Shown here piece after piece: positions 34,254 through 43,063 of a DNA stretch of 64,000 nucleotides (the stretch's first letter is position 1; each line of letters starts with the position of its first letter). The translations under genes were made by a program, and so were the position numbers. The DNA lies in NCBI GenBank assembly GCA_020632975.1, contig JACKEL010000001.1, positions 124,001-188,000 of the forward strand, read 5' to 3'. Source of the stretch: Myxococcales bacterium (GTDB lineage Bacteria; Myxococcota_C; UBA6777). The notes beneath the pieces are model-generated. The model saw nothing but the letters and a program-made list of their open reading frames with translations, was not told the origin of the DNA and did no database searches.

Positions 34254-35456
34254 TTACTTTTTCTTTTGCTCTTTTTCCAAAGCCACAACGCGTAAAAATC
34301 TTTCTAGAGCATAAAGATACATCTGCCCTGAGGGACCAAACAAATTGGCTTCGCAGCCATGGCTTGCCCAAGGGATCTCCAACAAGAAGTGCTTTACACC
34401 GTGTTCTTGGAGCTTTTTCGCGAGACGGCGGCTCTGCTTGTAAGACACCAACTCATCTCGAAACCCGTGAATCATCAGCGTTGGAGGGACATTTTTCTGC
34501 ACAAGATACAGCGGAGAAGCCGCGTCGTAAGCCGCTTTCTTCTTCTTGGGCGTTCCTCCCAAAAACTCACCCAAGGTCCCAGGCGTGCTGATCACCCAAG
34601 GATTGGAGGGATGTCCCCAACTCCAGTTCATGTCCGTGGGTCCGTACAAATCCACAACGCCACGAACACCCTTGATCGCACCGCGATACCCCACCAACAA
34701 AGCAAGGTGCGCACCTGCGCTTCTTCCCAACAAGACGAGCTTTTGCGGATCGAACTGGAACTCTTTTGCCTTGCTTTGCAGCCAACGAATCGTGTGTTCT
34801 ACATCATCGCGTTGTGCGGGGAACTGGTACTTGGGCGCCAAACGATACGTGATAGAAGCCACCGTAAAACCACGCGCCGCAAGATAATGATTGACTGCGG
34901 GGAGTTGGTGGATATCGCCTCGTTTCCAAGCACCGCCGTGGATCACCACCACCAAAGGTTGCACACCCGTCACATCCACACGACGGTAGATCTCCAAAGG
35001 TAGCTTTTTTCCATCTCCAACGGTCACTTCTTCGCGGCGCACCCGCACTTTGGGGCTTCCCACCCCCCACAAACGACCCAACATCAAAGGACGTTCTTGG
35101 CCGAAAGCCCCTTGAACATGCAAGGGAGGCTGCTTTCCCCAAGCCTTCTCAAAAGCTTTTGGTAGCTCTCGACCCAACACACTCGCTCGCATCCATGGAC
35201 TCAAGAGCAGCAGCCCTGTGACGATCCCGATCCCCCACAAGCCATGTGAAAAAGTCGCACCACGCGCCAAGAAACAGCCCACACCCACCACCAAAACCAA
35301 CCAATGCCCCCACTCGATCACCCCGACAGATAGCAACCACAAGATATTGGTAGGCGCCCGAAAGATCGACAACAACGACATCAAAGCCAATGGTAATAAC
35401 AAGATCCACGCAGCCCATGCTTGCCATCCCATGCCTTTTGCTCCCTTTTTTTCCAT
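34254..35456 (-). CDS. Membrane-anchored alpha/beta hydrolase (acetyl-esterase/BD-FAE-like)
   Basis: 400 residues. AAGGAGG lies nine bases before the chosen ATG. Three hydrophobic helices (about 10-100) precede an alpha/beta hydrolase (about 150-395): oxyanion motif VVVIHGGAWKRGD, nucleophile motif LVLLGRSAGAHLAL (Ser in GRSAG), acid-region PTLMIHGFRDELVSYKQS, and the His in IPWASHGCEAN. This order is typical of the esterase/lipase family with HGGA. The N-terminal membrane domain suggests that the catalytic domain faces the periplasm or cytosolic membrane surface. Substrate unknown. It converges with the Cys-repeat gene and is divergent from the GH114-like gene. Confidence 0.85.
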   Translation of the reverse strand: MEKKGAKGMGWQAWAAWILLLPLALMSLLSIFRAPTNILWLLSVGVIEWGHWLVLVVGVGCFLARGATFSHGLWGIGIVTGLLLLSPWMRASVLGRELPKAFEKAWGKQPPLHVQGAFGQERPLMLGRLWGVGSPKVRVRREEVTVGDGKKLPLEIYRRVDVTGVQPLVVVIHGGAWKRGDIHQLPAVNHYLAARGFTVASITYRLAPKYQFPAQRDDVEHTIRWLQSKAKEFQFDPQKLVLLGRSAGAHLALLVGYRGAIKGVRGVVDLYGPTDMNWSWGHPSNPWVISTPGTLGEFLGGTPKKKKAAYDAASPLYLVQKNVPPTLMIHGFRDELVSYKQSRRLAKKLQEHGVKHFLLEIPWASHGCEANLFGPSGQMYLYALERFLRVVALEKEQKKK

Positions 35457-35610
35457 CCTGCACAACCTCCTTGTTTTTGATGCGACACCCTACCATACCT
35501 CCCACAGCTCCCGAAATATCCCGACCCCACAAAGAAGCGACCTCTCGCGCACCACATGGCCTCTCGCCTTCCACTCTGTTATGCTCTGCCCAAAATCAAG
35601 GAGGTTGCAT

Positions 35611-36723
35611 ATGTTTTCTTTTTCTTCTCGTCGTCGGACACCCTTGTCGTGGTTTTCTCTCTACGTTTACTTGTGGGCCATCTCGACTTTGTTTGTTGGC
35701 TGCCCGCAGTCCCCATCGACCCAAGAGCCCTCATCCACCCAAGAATCCACAGCCGAAAAAGCAAAAGAACCAACGTTAGAACATCCACAAGAACCCATAC
35801 AAACAGAACCTTTTGCCAAAGAAGAAGACATCTGGGATGCCTCGGCAGAACAGAGTCCAGAACGATCACCCGAAAAAGGCCCTGAACCTCGTCCAGAGCC
35901 AAGCCCAGCAGAAGAGGCACCACCAGAACAACCTGCACAAGAAGCCGCTCCACCCGAGTCGACGTGCGGCAACAAGCTGTGCGATCCTGGAGAGACAACA
36001 ACCTCTTGTCCCCAAGACTGCCCACCGACGATCTGGAAACCCACCCCTGGCACCACGTGGCACTGGCAACTCACAGGGACGTTGGACACAAGCGTTAAAG
36101 CACAGATGTATGACATCGATCTCTTCGATCACACGGCCCAAACCATCGCTTCCCTCAAAGCGCAGCAAAAAGTGGTCATCTGTTATTTTAGTGCAGGATC
36201 TTACGAAGACTGGCGCCCAGACAAATCCGCCTTTACAGCTGCTGTCAAAGGCCAAAAGATGGATGGTTGGGATGAACTTTGGCTGGATATCCGCGCAACC
36301 AATGTCCGCGACATCATGAAAACACGCCTCGATCTCGCGAAACAAAAAGGCTGTGATGGCGTAGAGCCCGACAATGTCGATGGATACCAAAACAAAACGG
36401 GGTTCCCGCTCACCGCCCAAGATCAACTCGACTTCAATCGCTTCTTGGCATCCGAAGCCCATAAGCGCGGTCTATCCATAGGATTGAAGAACGACCTTGA
36501 TCAGATCAAACAACTTGTAGGTGACTTCGACTGGGCCTTAAACGAAGAGTGCCTTTCCTACAACGAATGCTCTATGCTCCAACCTTTCCTAGATGCAGGA
36601 AAAGCCGTCTTCCACGTTGAGTACGACAAGACCAAAAGCCAAGTCTGCCCCAAAGTCCCCCAAGGCTTCAGCAGCATGATCAAACACTGGGATCTTGATG
36701 CTTGGGCCATCACCTGCTGGTAA
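35611..36723 (+). CDS. Glycoside hydrolase family 114-like lipoprotein (endo-alpha-1,4-polygalactosaminidase type)
   Basis: 370 residues; AAGGAGG lies just upstream of the ATG. A signal peptide ends in LFVGC, a lipobox. A Pro/Glu/Ala-rich linker (about 35-120) and a short Cys segment (CGNKLCDPGETTTSCPQDC) lead to a TIM-barrel-like domain with WKPTPGTTWHWQLTGTLDTS, MYDIDLFDH, VVICYFSAGSYEDWRPD, WDELWLDIRATNVR, GCDGVEPDNVDGY and LKNDLDQIKQL, ending in HWDLDAWAITCW. The YDIDLFD, Y.SAGS.E.WR and EPDN.D motifs are those of GH114 (DUF297). Known members cut alpha-1,4-linked galactosamine polymers of biofilms; this is a family inference. Confidence 0.85.
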   Translation: MFSFSSRRRTPLSWFSLYVYLWAISTLFVGCPQSPSTQEPSSTQESTAEKAKEPTLEHPQEPIQTEPFAKEEDIWDASAEQSPERSPEKGPEPRPEPSPAEEAPPEQPAQEAAPPESTCGNKLCDPGETTTSCPQDCPPTIWKPTPGTTWHWQLTGTLDTSVKAQMYDIDLFDHTAQTIASLKAQQKVVICYFSAGSYEDWRPDKSAFTAAVKGQKMDGWDELWLDIRATNVRDIMKTRLDLAKQKGCDGVEPDNVDGYQNKTGFPLTAQDQLDFNRFLASEAHKRGLSIGLKNDLDQIKQLVGDFDWALNEECLSYNECSMLQPFLDAGKAVFHVEYDKTKSQVCPKVPQGFSSMIKHWDLDAWAITCW

Positions 36724-37085
36724 CCCACCTCACAAAGACAGAAGCTTCTCAAAAGATTTGGGGAGCCACAAAGCCCCATCCATCAGGCGGACACAGAGAA
36801 ACCCTATCTATCGGGCAAACGCAGATCCCCATCTATCAGACAAACGCAGTTCCCCATCGAGTGAATAATCCCGTATATCGGAAAAAAACGAAGGACCGCC
36901 TATCGAGCAAGTGGTCAAACGCAGACCTATTGGACGGGCACAGAGCCCCATCTATCAGGCAAACGAAGATCCCCATCGAGTGAAGAGGCCCCATCCATCG
37001 GGCGGACGCAGAGGTTCACCAGACAGACACGAAGACCCGCCCTTGCACTAGCCCTAGTATCGGGCAATCTCTCACCCATCCTTGA
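36724..37085. repeat. Non-coding degenerate direct repeats, about 18-30 bases per unit
   Basis: No gene is supported. From about 36774 to 37013 the + strand carries roughly ten imperfect units resembling CCCCATCTATCAGGCAAACG plus a few bases. A larger block (CCCCATCTATCAG-CAAACG-AG-T followed by CCCCATCGAGTGAA) occurs twice, beginning at 36827 and 36946, 119 bases apart. Units are too degenerate and unevenly spaced for a CRISPR array. Confidence 0.7.
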
Positions 37086-38087
37086 TTATGAGCGCTCGCT
37101 GTCGAGCATGTTCATTTGCCAAGCATCGTAGCGCGTCCCAGCAACGGCATCTTTGGGTACAGCCGCTTCGATGCGCGTGAGATCATCAGCATCCAGCACA
37201 AGCTCCAAAGCCGCCAAAGCATCGGCAAGATGGCTACGTTTGCGTGCCCCAATCAAAGGGATGACATCTTCGCCTCGCGAAATCACCCAAGCTGTAGCGA
37301 TTTGTGCAACATTGGCCCCTTTCTCTTCAGCGATGCCGCGCAGGGCTTCGACCAACGCGAGATTCTTCTCAAGATTCTCTCCCTGAAAACGCGGCAGATG
37401 ACCCCGAAACTCTCGTCCTGCCTGCGACGAGCGTTCGGGGGTCCAGTGCCCACTCAACAAACCACGAGACAACACACCATACGCAGAGATCGCGATCCCA
37501 AGTTCCCTTGCGGTAGGCAAGATCTCTTCTTCGATATGGCGGCTCACCAAAGAATATTCGATCTGCAACTGCGCGATCGGATGGACTTTTGAGGCTCTGC
37601 GCAAGGTGTCTGCACCTGCCTCCGAAAGTCCGATATGTCGGACATAACCAGCATCCACCATCTCTTTAATCGCCCCGACTGTATCTTCGATCGGCACCTG
37701 TGGATCGACACGTGCGGGTTGGTACAAGTCCACATAGTCCGTGCCAAGGCGTTGTAAAGTGTAGGCTAGCGCATTTTTGACCGCAGCGGGCCGTGTATCG
37801 ACGCCCAAGAAGCTGCGGTCGGGTGCGCGCAGTGCCCCAAACTTCACAGCGATAAACAGTTTTTCTCGTGGGATCGTCGCCAAAGCTTCGCGGATCAACA
37901 GTTCGTTGTGTCCCATCCCATAAAAATCGCCTGTATCCAAAAGCTGAATCCCCGCATCAACCGCAGCTTGGATCGTAGCCAGACTCTCATTGCGATCTGC
38001 GGGACCATAAAAGTCTGACATCCCCATGCAGCCCAAGCCCAATGCAGAAACCATCGGTCCATTCGTGCCCAATTGCTTTTGTTTCAT
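37086..38087 (-). CDS. Aldo/keto reductase
   Basis: 333 residues; GGGAGA precedes the chosen ATG and the sequence then begins MKQKQLGTNGPMVSALGLGC, the usual AKR start. The frame is open 78 codons further upstream without similarity. Catalytic residues are in place: Asp (DTGDFYGMGHNE), Tyr (DFYG), Lys (VKFG) and a varied fourth position (QPARVD in place of the usual His stretch). The NADP-binding tail has ...VISRGEDVIPLIGARKRSHLADAL. It reduces carbonyl compounds with NADPH. It is divergent from a LysR gene across 106 bases, which probably regulates it. Confidence 0.9.
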   Translation of the reverse strand: MKQKQLGTNGPMVSALGLGCMGMSDFYGPADRNESLATIQAAVDAGIQLLDTGDFYGMGHNELLIREALATIPREKLFIAVKFGALRAPDRSFLGVDTRPAAVKNALAYTLQRLGTDYVDLYQPARVDPQVPIEDTVGAIKEMVDAGYVRHIGLSEAGADTLRRASKVHPIAQLQIEYSLVSRHIEEEILPTARELGIAISAYGVLSRGLLSGHWTPERSSQAGREFRGHLPRFQGENLEKNLALVEALRGIAEEKGANVAQIATAWVISRGEDVIPLIGARKRSHLADALAALELVLDADDLTRIEAAVPKDAVAGTRYDAWQMNMLDSERS

Positions 38088-38193
38088 CTGATTTCTCCCA
38101 TCTGGTTTGTTTTTCATCTTCGTGCAACGGTACATAAATGAATGACGTCTGCCTTGATTTGAAGAGATCTTTCTGTAGAGGGGATATGCAAAA

Positions 38194-39093
38194 ATGAATA
38201 ACAAGCCCGCCTCGCCGCATGGCACGCCTGCTTCCTGGGATGATCTGCGTATCTTTGCGCAGGTAGTCCAAAGCGGTAGCCTTTCCAAAGCAGCAGAGCA
38301 CCTCAAGATGAGCCAACCCACGATCAGCCGTCATATCCGCTCTTTGGAGCAAAGTCTTGGGGGCCCGATCTTGCAGCGTAATGCCACAGGTTGCCAAGCT
38401 ACCGCGCGCGGCAAAGCCTTGCAACCTCTCATCGAACAGATGTCGCTTGCAGCCTCACACATCCAACGCATCGCCCACTTCCGTTCAAGCCATCTATCGG
38501 GCGTTGTGCGCATCGCTTGCGGGGAACTGATCGGCCGCAGCATCGCCCGAAAAACACCTCTTCTGATCGCAGGTGCACCCGATATCCACATCGAGATCCT
38601 TGCAGGGATGAAGGACGTCAACTTGGAGCGCGGCGATGCACATATCGCGCTGCGCAACCGCAGACCCGAAACAGGAAACCTGTACTGTCGGCGTCTAGGC
38701 GAGACGCCCTTTGCGGTGTATGCCTCCGTTTCCTTTGCGGAGACCTACCCAGAAGCATGGACAGAAGAACGTTATCAACGCTGTCGTTGGGCGGCTTTTG
38801 TGCCCACCCTCGACCACCTACCAAGCATGCGTTGGTTGCTCCCGCGACTCAAAAAGAACCCACCCGTCTTACGCCTCAGTACATCCATGCTTATACTCGA
38901 AACCATCGCATCTGGCGCCGCTTTGGGTCTCTTACCTTTGTTTGTGGGCGACGATGATACGCGCCTTGTCCGCTTGACAGACCCCCTCCAAGAACTCTCT
39001 CTCGATGCTTGGATGTTGATCCACCAAGATGCACGCGATCTCGAAACCGTGCGGTTGATCGCAGACCGCTTGGCAGAAACCCTCTACGCGTGA
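38194..39093 (+). CDS. LysR-family transcriptional regulator
   Basis: 299 residues with GAGGGG upstream of the ATG. The winged-helix N-terminus reads SWDDLRIFAQVVQSGSLSKA, then AEHLKMSQPTISRHIRSLEQSLGG; the effector domain (about 95-295) has GVVRIACGELIG, DAHIALRNRRPETGNLYCR and LETIASGAALGLLPLF. It is divergent from the aldo/keto reductase gene, the standard LysR layout, and is followed 11 bases later by an unrelated membrane-anchored protein gene. Confidence 0.92.
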   Translation: MNNKPASPHGTPASWDDLRIFAQVVQSGSLSKAAEHLKMSQPTISRHIRSLEQSLGGPILQRNATGCQATARGKALQPLIEQMSLAASHIQRIAHFRSSHLSGVVRIACGELIGRSIARKTPLLIAGAPDIHIEILAGMKDVNLERGDAHIALRNRRPETGNLYCRRLGETPFAVYASVSFAETYPEAWTEERYQRCRWAAFVPTLDHLPSMRWLLPRLKKNPPVLRLSTSMLILETIASGAALGLLPLFVGDDDTRLVRLTDPLQELSLDAWMLIHQDARDLETVRLIADRLAETLYA

Positions 39094-39104
39094 GGCATCC
39101 CGCG

Positions 39105-40370
39105 ATGAAAGTCACCTCTCCTCAACACCCCATCTTGCGGATCTTTTGGAAAGCGTGTCGAACGTTTTCCCTCTTCCTTTTCTCACTTGCGATCTTCAAG
39201 CTATCTTGGGTACTTTGGGCCTCGACGGATGCCAAAGCCCTGCTCAGAAAACAAGCCAGAAAAGACCTCTTTTCTCGAAAGAAGTATCTTCATCAGCGCC
39301 TCATCCAAAACCAACTGACGCCAGCCGACCTCCCAAGCTTTCTTCCACCTCGTTTTCGTGGAGAGTGGGCCTTGGTAGCTCATTCGATGACGGTCGCTGC
39401 CATCACCAACTTGGCGTTTCTTTATCCAGACACCCAACCCACCGCCCAAAAAGAAGTCTCGCTCCTGATCAAAAGGATGTTCCACCCAAATATCCGCGCT
39501 TTTGACACAAGGGCGTGGAGAGAAGACCCCCTTCGTTCTTTGCAGAGCCAACATGGACACATCGGCTATCTGGGCCATCTCAACTGGGCGCTAGCAGCAC
39601 ACCATCTTCTCGGCAGCAAGGAACATTCCAAGCTTTTTGAGCAGATCAGCCAAGCCTTGCTCAGAAGATTGAAGAACACCACAACTTCCCATCTCGAAAC
39701 CTACCCAAGAGAGACCTATATCCCCGACAATTCGGTCATCATGGCATCTCTAGCACTCTATGCGCGCATCCACAAACAGCCACTCCCAACCGAAGTTCAA
39801 CGTTGGCTGCGGACTCTCAACAAGCTACGCCACCCCAAGCTCAAACTTTTCCCTTTTTCGCTGAATGTACAAGGAAAAGTCTCGCAGGGACCGCGTGGAA
39901 GCGGCGCAACATGGGATGCGTTCTTTCTGTGCTTCATCGATCCAGCGCTCGCCAAAGCGCACTACCAACACATCAAGTCATACTTTTTCGACCAACTTTG
40001 GTGGGGGATCGCAGGCATCCGCGAGTGGCCTCGTGGCATCCAAGGATACGGCGATGTTGACTCAGGTCCTGTCCTCTTTGGCCTAAGCCCCTCTGCCACG
40101 GGGTTTGCGATCGGAAGCGCGCACTTTCACAAAGATCAAAAAGTCTTACAAAAGCTCCTTCGCACGGCAGAGATGGCAGGATTTACTTTTCAGTGGGGCG
40201 GCCAAAGATACTATCTAACCGCTCCCATCGTAGGAGACGCGATCTTGCTTGCGATGCAGAGTCATACACCATGGGATCGGCGTTTCCTTCACGAGACAAA
40301 AGCCTCCCCCACAGATTCGTCGCTCTCGCCAACCACCTCGCGCCCGATATCTTCCCCACTGCAACCTTGA
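39105..40370 (+). CDS. Membrane-anchored protein, possible (alpha/alpha)6-toroid enzyme
   Basis: 421 residues starting 11 bases after the LysR stop. One N-terminal helix (about 16-36) anchors it. The rest is helical with recurring aromatic motifs: HGHIGYLGHLNWALAAHHLL, YPRETYIPDNSVIMASLALY, RGSGATWDAFFLCFIDPALA, WGIAGIREWPRGIQGYGDVD, SGPVLFGLSPSATGFAIGSA and ending with a Ser/Pro tail. The Gly-Leu-Asn-Trp, Pro-Asp-Asn and Gly-Asp-Asp/Asp-Ser-Gly-Pro patterns resemble alpha/alpha-toroid glycosidase or linalool dehydratase-like proteins, but I cannot name the family. The function is unknown. Confidence 0.55.
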   Translation: MKVTSPQHPILRIFWKACRTFSLFLFSLAIFKLSWVLWASTDAKALLRKQARKDLFSRKKYLHQRLIQNQLTPADLPSFLPPRFRGEWALVAHSMTVAAITNLAFLYPDTQPTAQKEVSLLIKRMFHPNIRAFDTRAWREDPLRSLQSQHGHIGYLGHLNWALAAHHLLGSKEHSKLFEQISQALLRRLKNTTTSHLETYPRETYIPDNSVIMASLALYARIHKQPLPTEVQRWLRTLNKLRHPKLKLFPFSLNVQGKVSQGPRGSGATWDAFFLCFIDPALAKAHYQHIKSYFFDQLWWGIAGIREWPRGIQGYGDVDSGPVLFGLSPSATGFAIGSAHFHKDQKVLQKLLRTAEMAGFTFQWGGQRYYLTAPIVGDAILLAMQSHTPWDRRFLHETKASPTDSSLSPTTSRPISSPLQP

Positions 40371-40416
40371 GAAGACTTCAAACGTCAGACCCCATACCCC
40401 AAAACAGGAGCAAGGT

Positions 40417-41334
40417 ATGCCCTTTGTCGAAGCCCCCGCACTCCCCCACTGGATCGAAGAGATGATGCCCTTTCAACGCAAGGCTTTTTCTTTGCGTTAT
40501 GACGGACGCATCGAAGGAACCATGCACTTTGTCGATCACGGATCGCCCCAAGCCCAACCGCTGCTGCTCGTCCATGGAAACCCTGCTTGGAGCTTTCTGT
40601 GGCGCAAGATCATTCAAGCACTCGATCCACAACGCTTTCGTTGTATCGCCCCAGATCTACTGGGCTTTGGAGCTTCCACAAAGCTCCCGAAGCTTGGGGA
40701 CCATAGCCTCAAAGCCCATGTCGATGCAGTCACCCAACTCGTCGAAGCCCTCGATCTGAAGCAAGTCATCCTTGTCGGGCAAGACTGGGGAGGGCCGATC
40801 GCCACAGGTGTAGGAGCCCGCTGTCCCGAACGAATCGCAGGCATCGTCCTTGGTAACACATCTGTCCTTGCTCCCAAAAGACCCAAAGGCACGCTCTTTC
40901 ATCGCTTTGCGCAGCTCCCCATCCTCAGTAATTTGGTGTTTTACGGATTCAACTTTCCCCAAAGCATCCTGCAGCGCGTCCAAGGCGATCCCACATCGAT
41001 CCAAAGAGAAGTCAAAAAAGCCTATCTCTGGCCTTTTCGCAGCTTTTCGTCTCGTTCCGCACCATTGGCTCTCGCACGCATGGTCCCCAATCATCCAGAA
41101 CATCCGACCATGCAACCTCTCCAACAAATCGAAGCTTGGTTGCGCAGTTTTACGGGACCGATGGCGCTGGTCTGGGGAGAACGTGACCCCGTCCTTGGAA
41201 AGGCCCTCAAACGACACACCCAAGCCTTTCCCCAAGCCACCGTCACGATCACACAAGCTGGGCACTTCCTCCAAGAAGAAGTCCCACAAGAGTTTGTCCT
41301 TGCCATCGAGCAGATCGCCAAGTCCTCCCTTTAA
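40417..41334 (+). CDS. Alpha/beta hydrolase, haloalkane dehalogenase-like
   Basis: 305 residues; CAGGAG precedes the ATG, and the frame is open further upstream without a site. The motifs are those of haloalkane dehalogenases: HGNPAWSFLWRKII (oxyanion HGNPxW), VILVGQDWGGPIATG (nucleophile Asp in place of Ser), a helical cap, GPMALVWGERDPVLG (acid) and QAGHFLQEEVP (base His). The Asp nucleophile and HGNP favour a dehalogenase-like or epoxide-hydrolase-like reaction. The halide-stabilising Trp next to the nucleophile (DW) is present. The true substrate cannot be told from sequence. Confidence 0.82.
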   Translation: MPFVEAPALPHWIEEMMPFQRKAFSLRYDGRIEGTMHFVDHGSPQAQPLLLVHGNPAWSFLWRKIIQALDPQRFRCIAPDLLGFGASTKLPKLGDHSLKAHVDAVTQLVEALDLKQVILVGQDWGGPIATGVGARCPERIAGIVLGNTSVLAPKRPKGTLFHRFAQLPILSNLVFYGFNFPQSILQRVQGDPTSIQREVKKAYLWPFRSFSSRSAPLALARMVPNHPEHPTMQPLQQIEAWLRSFTGPMALVWGERDPVLGKALKRHTQAFPQATVTITQAGHFLQEEVPQEFVLAIEQIAKSSL

Positions 41335-41537
41335 CCCGCAAAGAACATAACCATGCACGCACAACCCAAACGCTCGCAAGTCTCCCCTTGCACACAACGT
41401 TTTCTCCCACAGAAAGCTCAGATCCTTTTCAAAACATCTCTCGTTGCCCCTGCACGCTTGCGTACAATCAACACTGCGAGTAGCGTTCACTGACGTGACT
41501 CTTCTTTTCAAGAAGCCCTTACCCTCTGGAGAAAAAC

Positions 41538-43061
41538 ATGAAACGACTCAAAACATGGTTGTTTTGGATCGCCGCCCTCGCTCTCATCGGCGTCCTGATA
41601 TGGCAATGGCGAAAGCCCGATCCCAAGAAAGCAAAACGCGGACGCCGTGGTGGCGCAGTCGTCGTTGAAGTCACCAATGTTAAACGCGGCGAGATCGTCG
41701 ATGAAGGCCAATACATCGGCTCTTTGCTACCTCGTTATCAATACACGGTCTCCCCCCAAATTGGTGGACGCCTCAACCTGCTCAAAGTCCGTGTAGGCGA
41801 CAAAGTCAAACCCAACGATCTCCTCGCAACCATCGAAAACAACGAAGTGGTTCAGCAGGTTGAACAAGCGCTCGCAGAAGTACGCGTCGCCAATGCCCAA
41901 TTGGAAGAACAAAAAAGCCGACTGTCTAAGGCTTACAAAGATTATCAACGCACACGTACACTCAGCCAACGCAAACTCGTCTCACAAACCGACCGTGAAG
42001 CCGCTGAGTCCGCCTACAAGATCGAAGCAGCCAAGCTTAAAGTCGCACAAGCTTCTTTGTCGCAAAAACGCTCCCTCTTGCGCTCTGCACGTGTAAGACT
42101 TTCTTACACACGCATCACCGCACAGTGGGTCCGCAGACCACTCAGCCAAGCACGTCGCCGCGAACTCATGGAAGCAGGCGAAACCATCGAAGCGCAAGAA
42201 GAGTCAAACGACAAAGCCAAAAATGGCAAAGCCAAAAATACCAAAAAGAATGGTAAAAATGGCAAAAAGACCAAAGCCAAGAAAACCAAAGCCAAAAAGA
42301 ACGGTAAAAACGGAAAAACCAAAAATGGCAAAGCCAAAAATACCAAAAAGAATGGTAAAAATGGCAAAGCCAAAAATGGCAAGGCAGCCCCAGCCAAAGA
42401 AGCAGAGCAAGAGACCTTTCGCATGGTGGGCGAGCGCTTGGTGGACGAAGGCTCGTTGGTTCAACCCAACGCCCCGATGTTGACGCTGCTGGATATCCGC
42501 TCGGTCATCGCCGTGATTTATGTAACCGAGAAAGACTATATCCGACTTCGTGTAGGACAACCTGCTTACGCTACAACGTATGTTTACAAAAACCGTACTT
42601 TTGCAGGAAAAGTCGTTCGCATCGCCCCCATGCTCAAAGAAAGCTCACGCCTTGCGCGCGTTGAGATCGAGATCCACAACGAAGATCTCGCACTCAAACC
42701 GGGGATGTTTGTGCGCCTCCGCGTAGAGTACGCACGTTATCCCAAGGCTACGTTGATTCCACGTATCGCCCTCGTCCAACGTGACGACAAGTCGGGCGTT
42801 TTCCACGTCGACCCCAAGAAAAAAGTCGCCTCTTTTCTCCCCCTCAAACTGGGTGTCCAAACCGTCAGCACAGTGCAGGTCCTCACGCCTCTCGCTGGCC
42901 AAGTCGTCACACTGGGCTATCACCTCTTGCGCAACGGTTCGAAGATCCAAATCGGTTCCAAGGACGCGAAAAAAGGCAAAAAAGGCAAGGGTGGAAAAAA
43001 GGGTAAAAAAGGCAAGGGCAAACGCAAGAACGGCAAAGATCGCCGCAAACAAGGAGGCTGA
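41538..43061 (+). CDS. RND efflux periplasmic adaptor (MFP/HlyD-type) with lysine-rich insertion
   Basis: 507 residues with CTGGAG upstream. An N-terminal helix (6-22) anchors it. The lipoyl half-motifs (SPQIGGRLNLLKVRVGDKVK, ...ARVRLSYTRITA) flank a coiled-coil hairpin (about 110-190). Between the second lipoyl half and the beta-barrel (RLVDEGSLVQPNAPMLTLLD) is an unusual 65-residue insertion, about 225-288, built from Lys/Asn/Gly/Ala/Thr (KAKNGK, TKKNGKNGK). The beta-barrel (about 300-375) and membrane-proximal domain follow, then a second basic tail (475-507). Adaptors normally link an inner-membrane pump to an outer-membrane channel. It is two bases upstream of the RND pump gene. Confidence 0.9.
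   Translation: MKRLKTWLFWIAALALIGVLIWQWRKPDPKKAKRGRRGGAVVVEVTNVKRGEIVDEGQYIGSLLPRYQYTVSPQIGGRLNLLKVRVGDKVKPNDLLATIENNEVVQQVEQALAEVRVANAQLEEQKSRLSKAYKDYQRTRTLSQRKLVSQTDREAAESAYKIEAAKLKVAQASLSQKRSLLRSARVRLSYTRITAQWVRRPLSQARRRELMEAGETIEAQEESNDKAKNGKAKNTKKNGKNGKKTKAKKTKAKKNGKNGKTKNGKAKNTKKNGKNGKAKNGKAAPAKEAEQETFRMVGERLVDEGSLVQPNAPMLTLLDIRSVIAVIYVTEKDYIRLRVGQPAYATTYVYKNRTFAGKVVRIAPMLKESSRLARVEIEIHNEDLALKPGMFVRLRVEYARYPKATLIPRIALVQRDDKSGVFHVDPKKKVASFLPLKLGVQTVSTVQVLTPLAGQVVTLGYHLLRNGSKIQIGSKDAKKGKKGKGGKKGKKGKGKRKNGKDRRKQGG
42217..42368 (+). repeat. 102-base direct repeat inside the efflux adaptor gene
   Basis: A 50-base block is identical at 42217-42266 and 42319-42368, offset by 102 bases. It encodes the NGKAKNTKKNGKNGK part of the insertion. 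Between the two lie partly related Lys-rich codons. The identity points to recent duplication. Confidence 0.85.
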
Positions 43062-43063
43062 GC

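Noticed and set aside
36774..37030. CRISPR array
   Set aside because: Units vary in length and sequence, spacers are absent and no cas gene is near.
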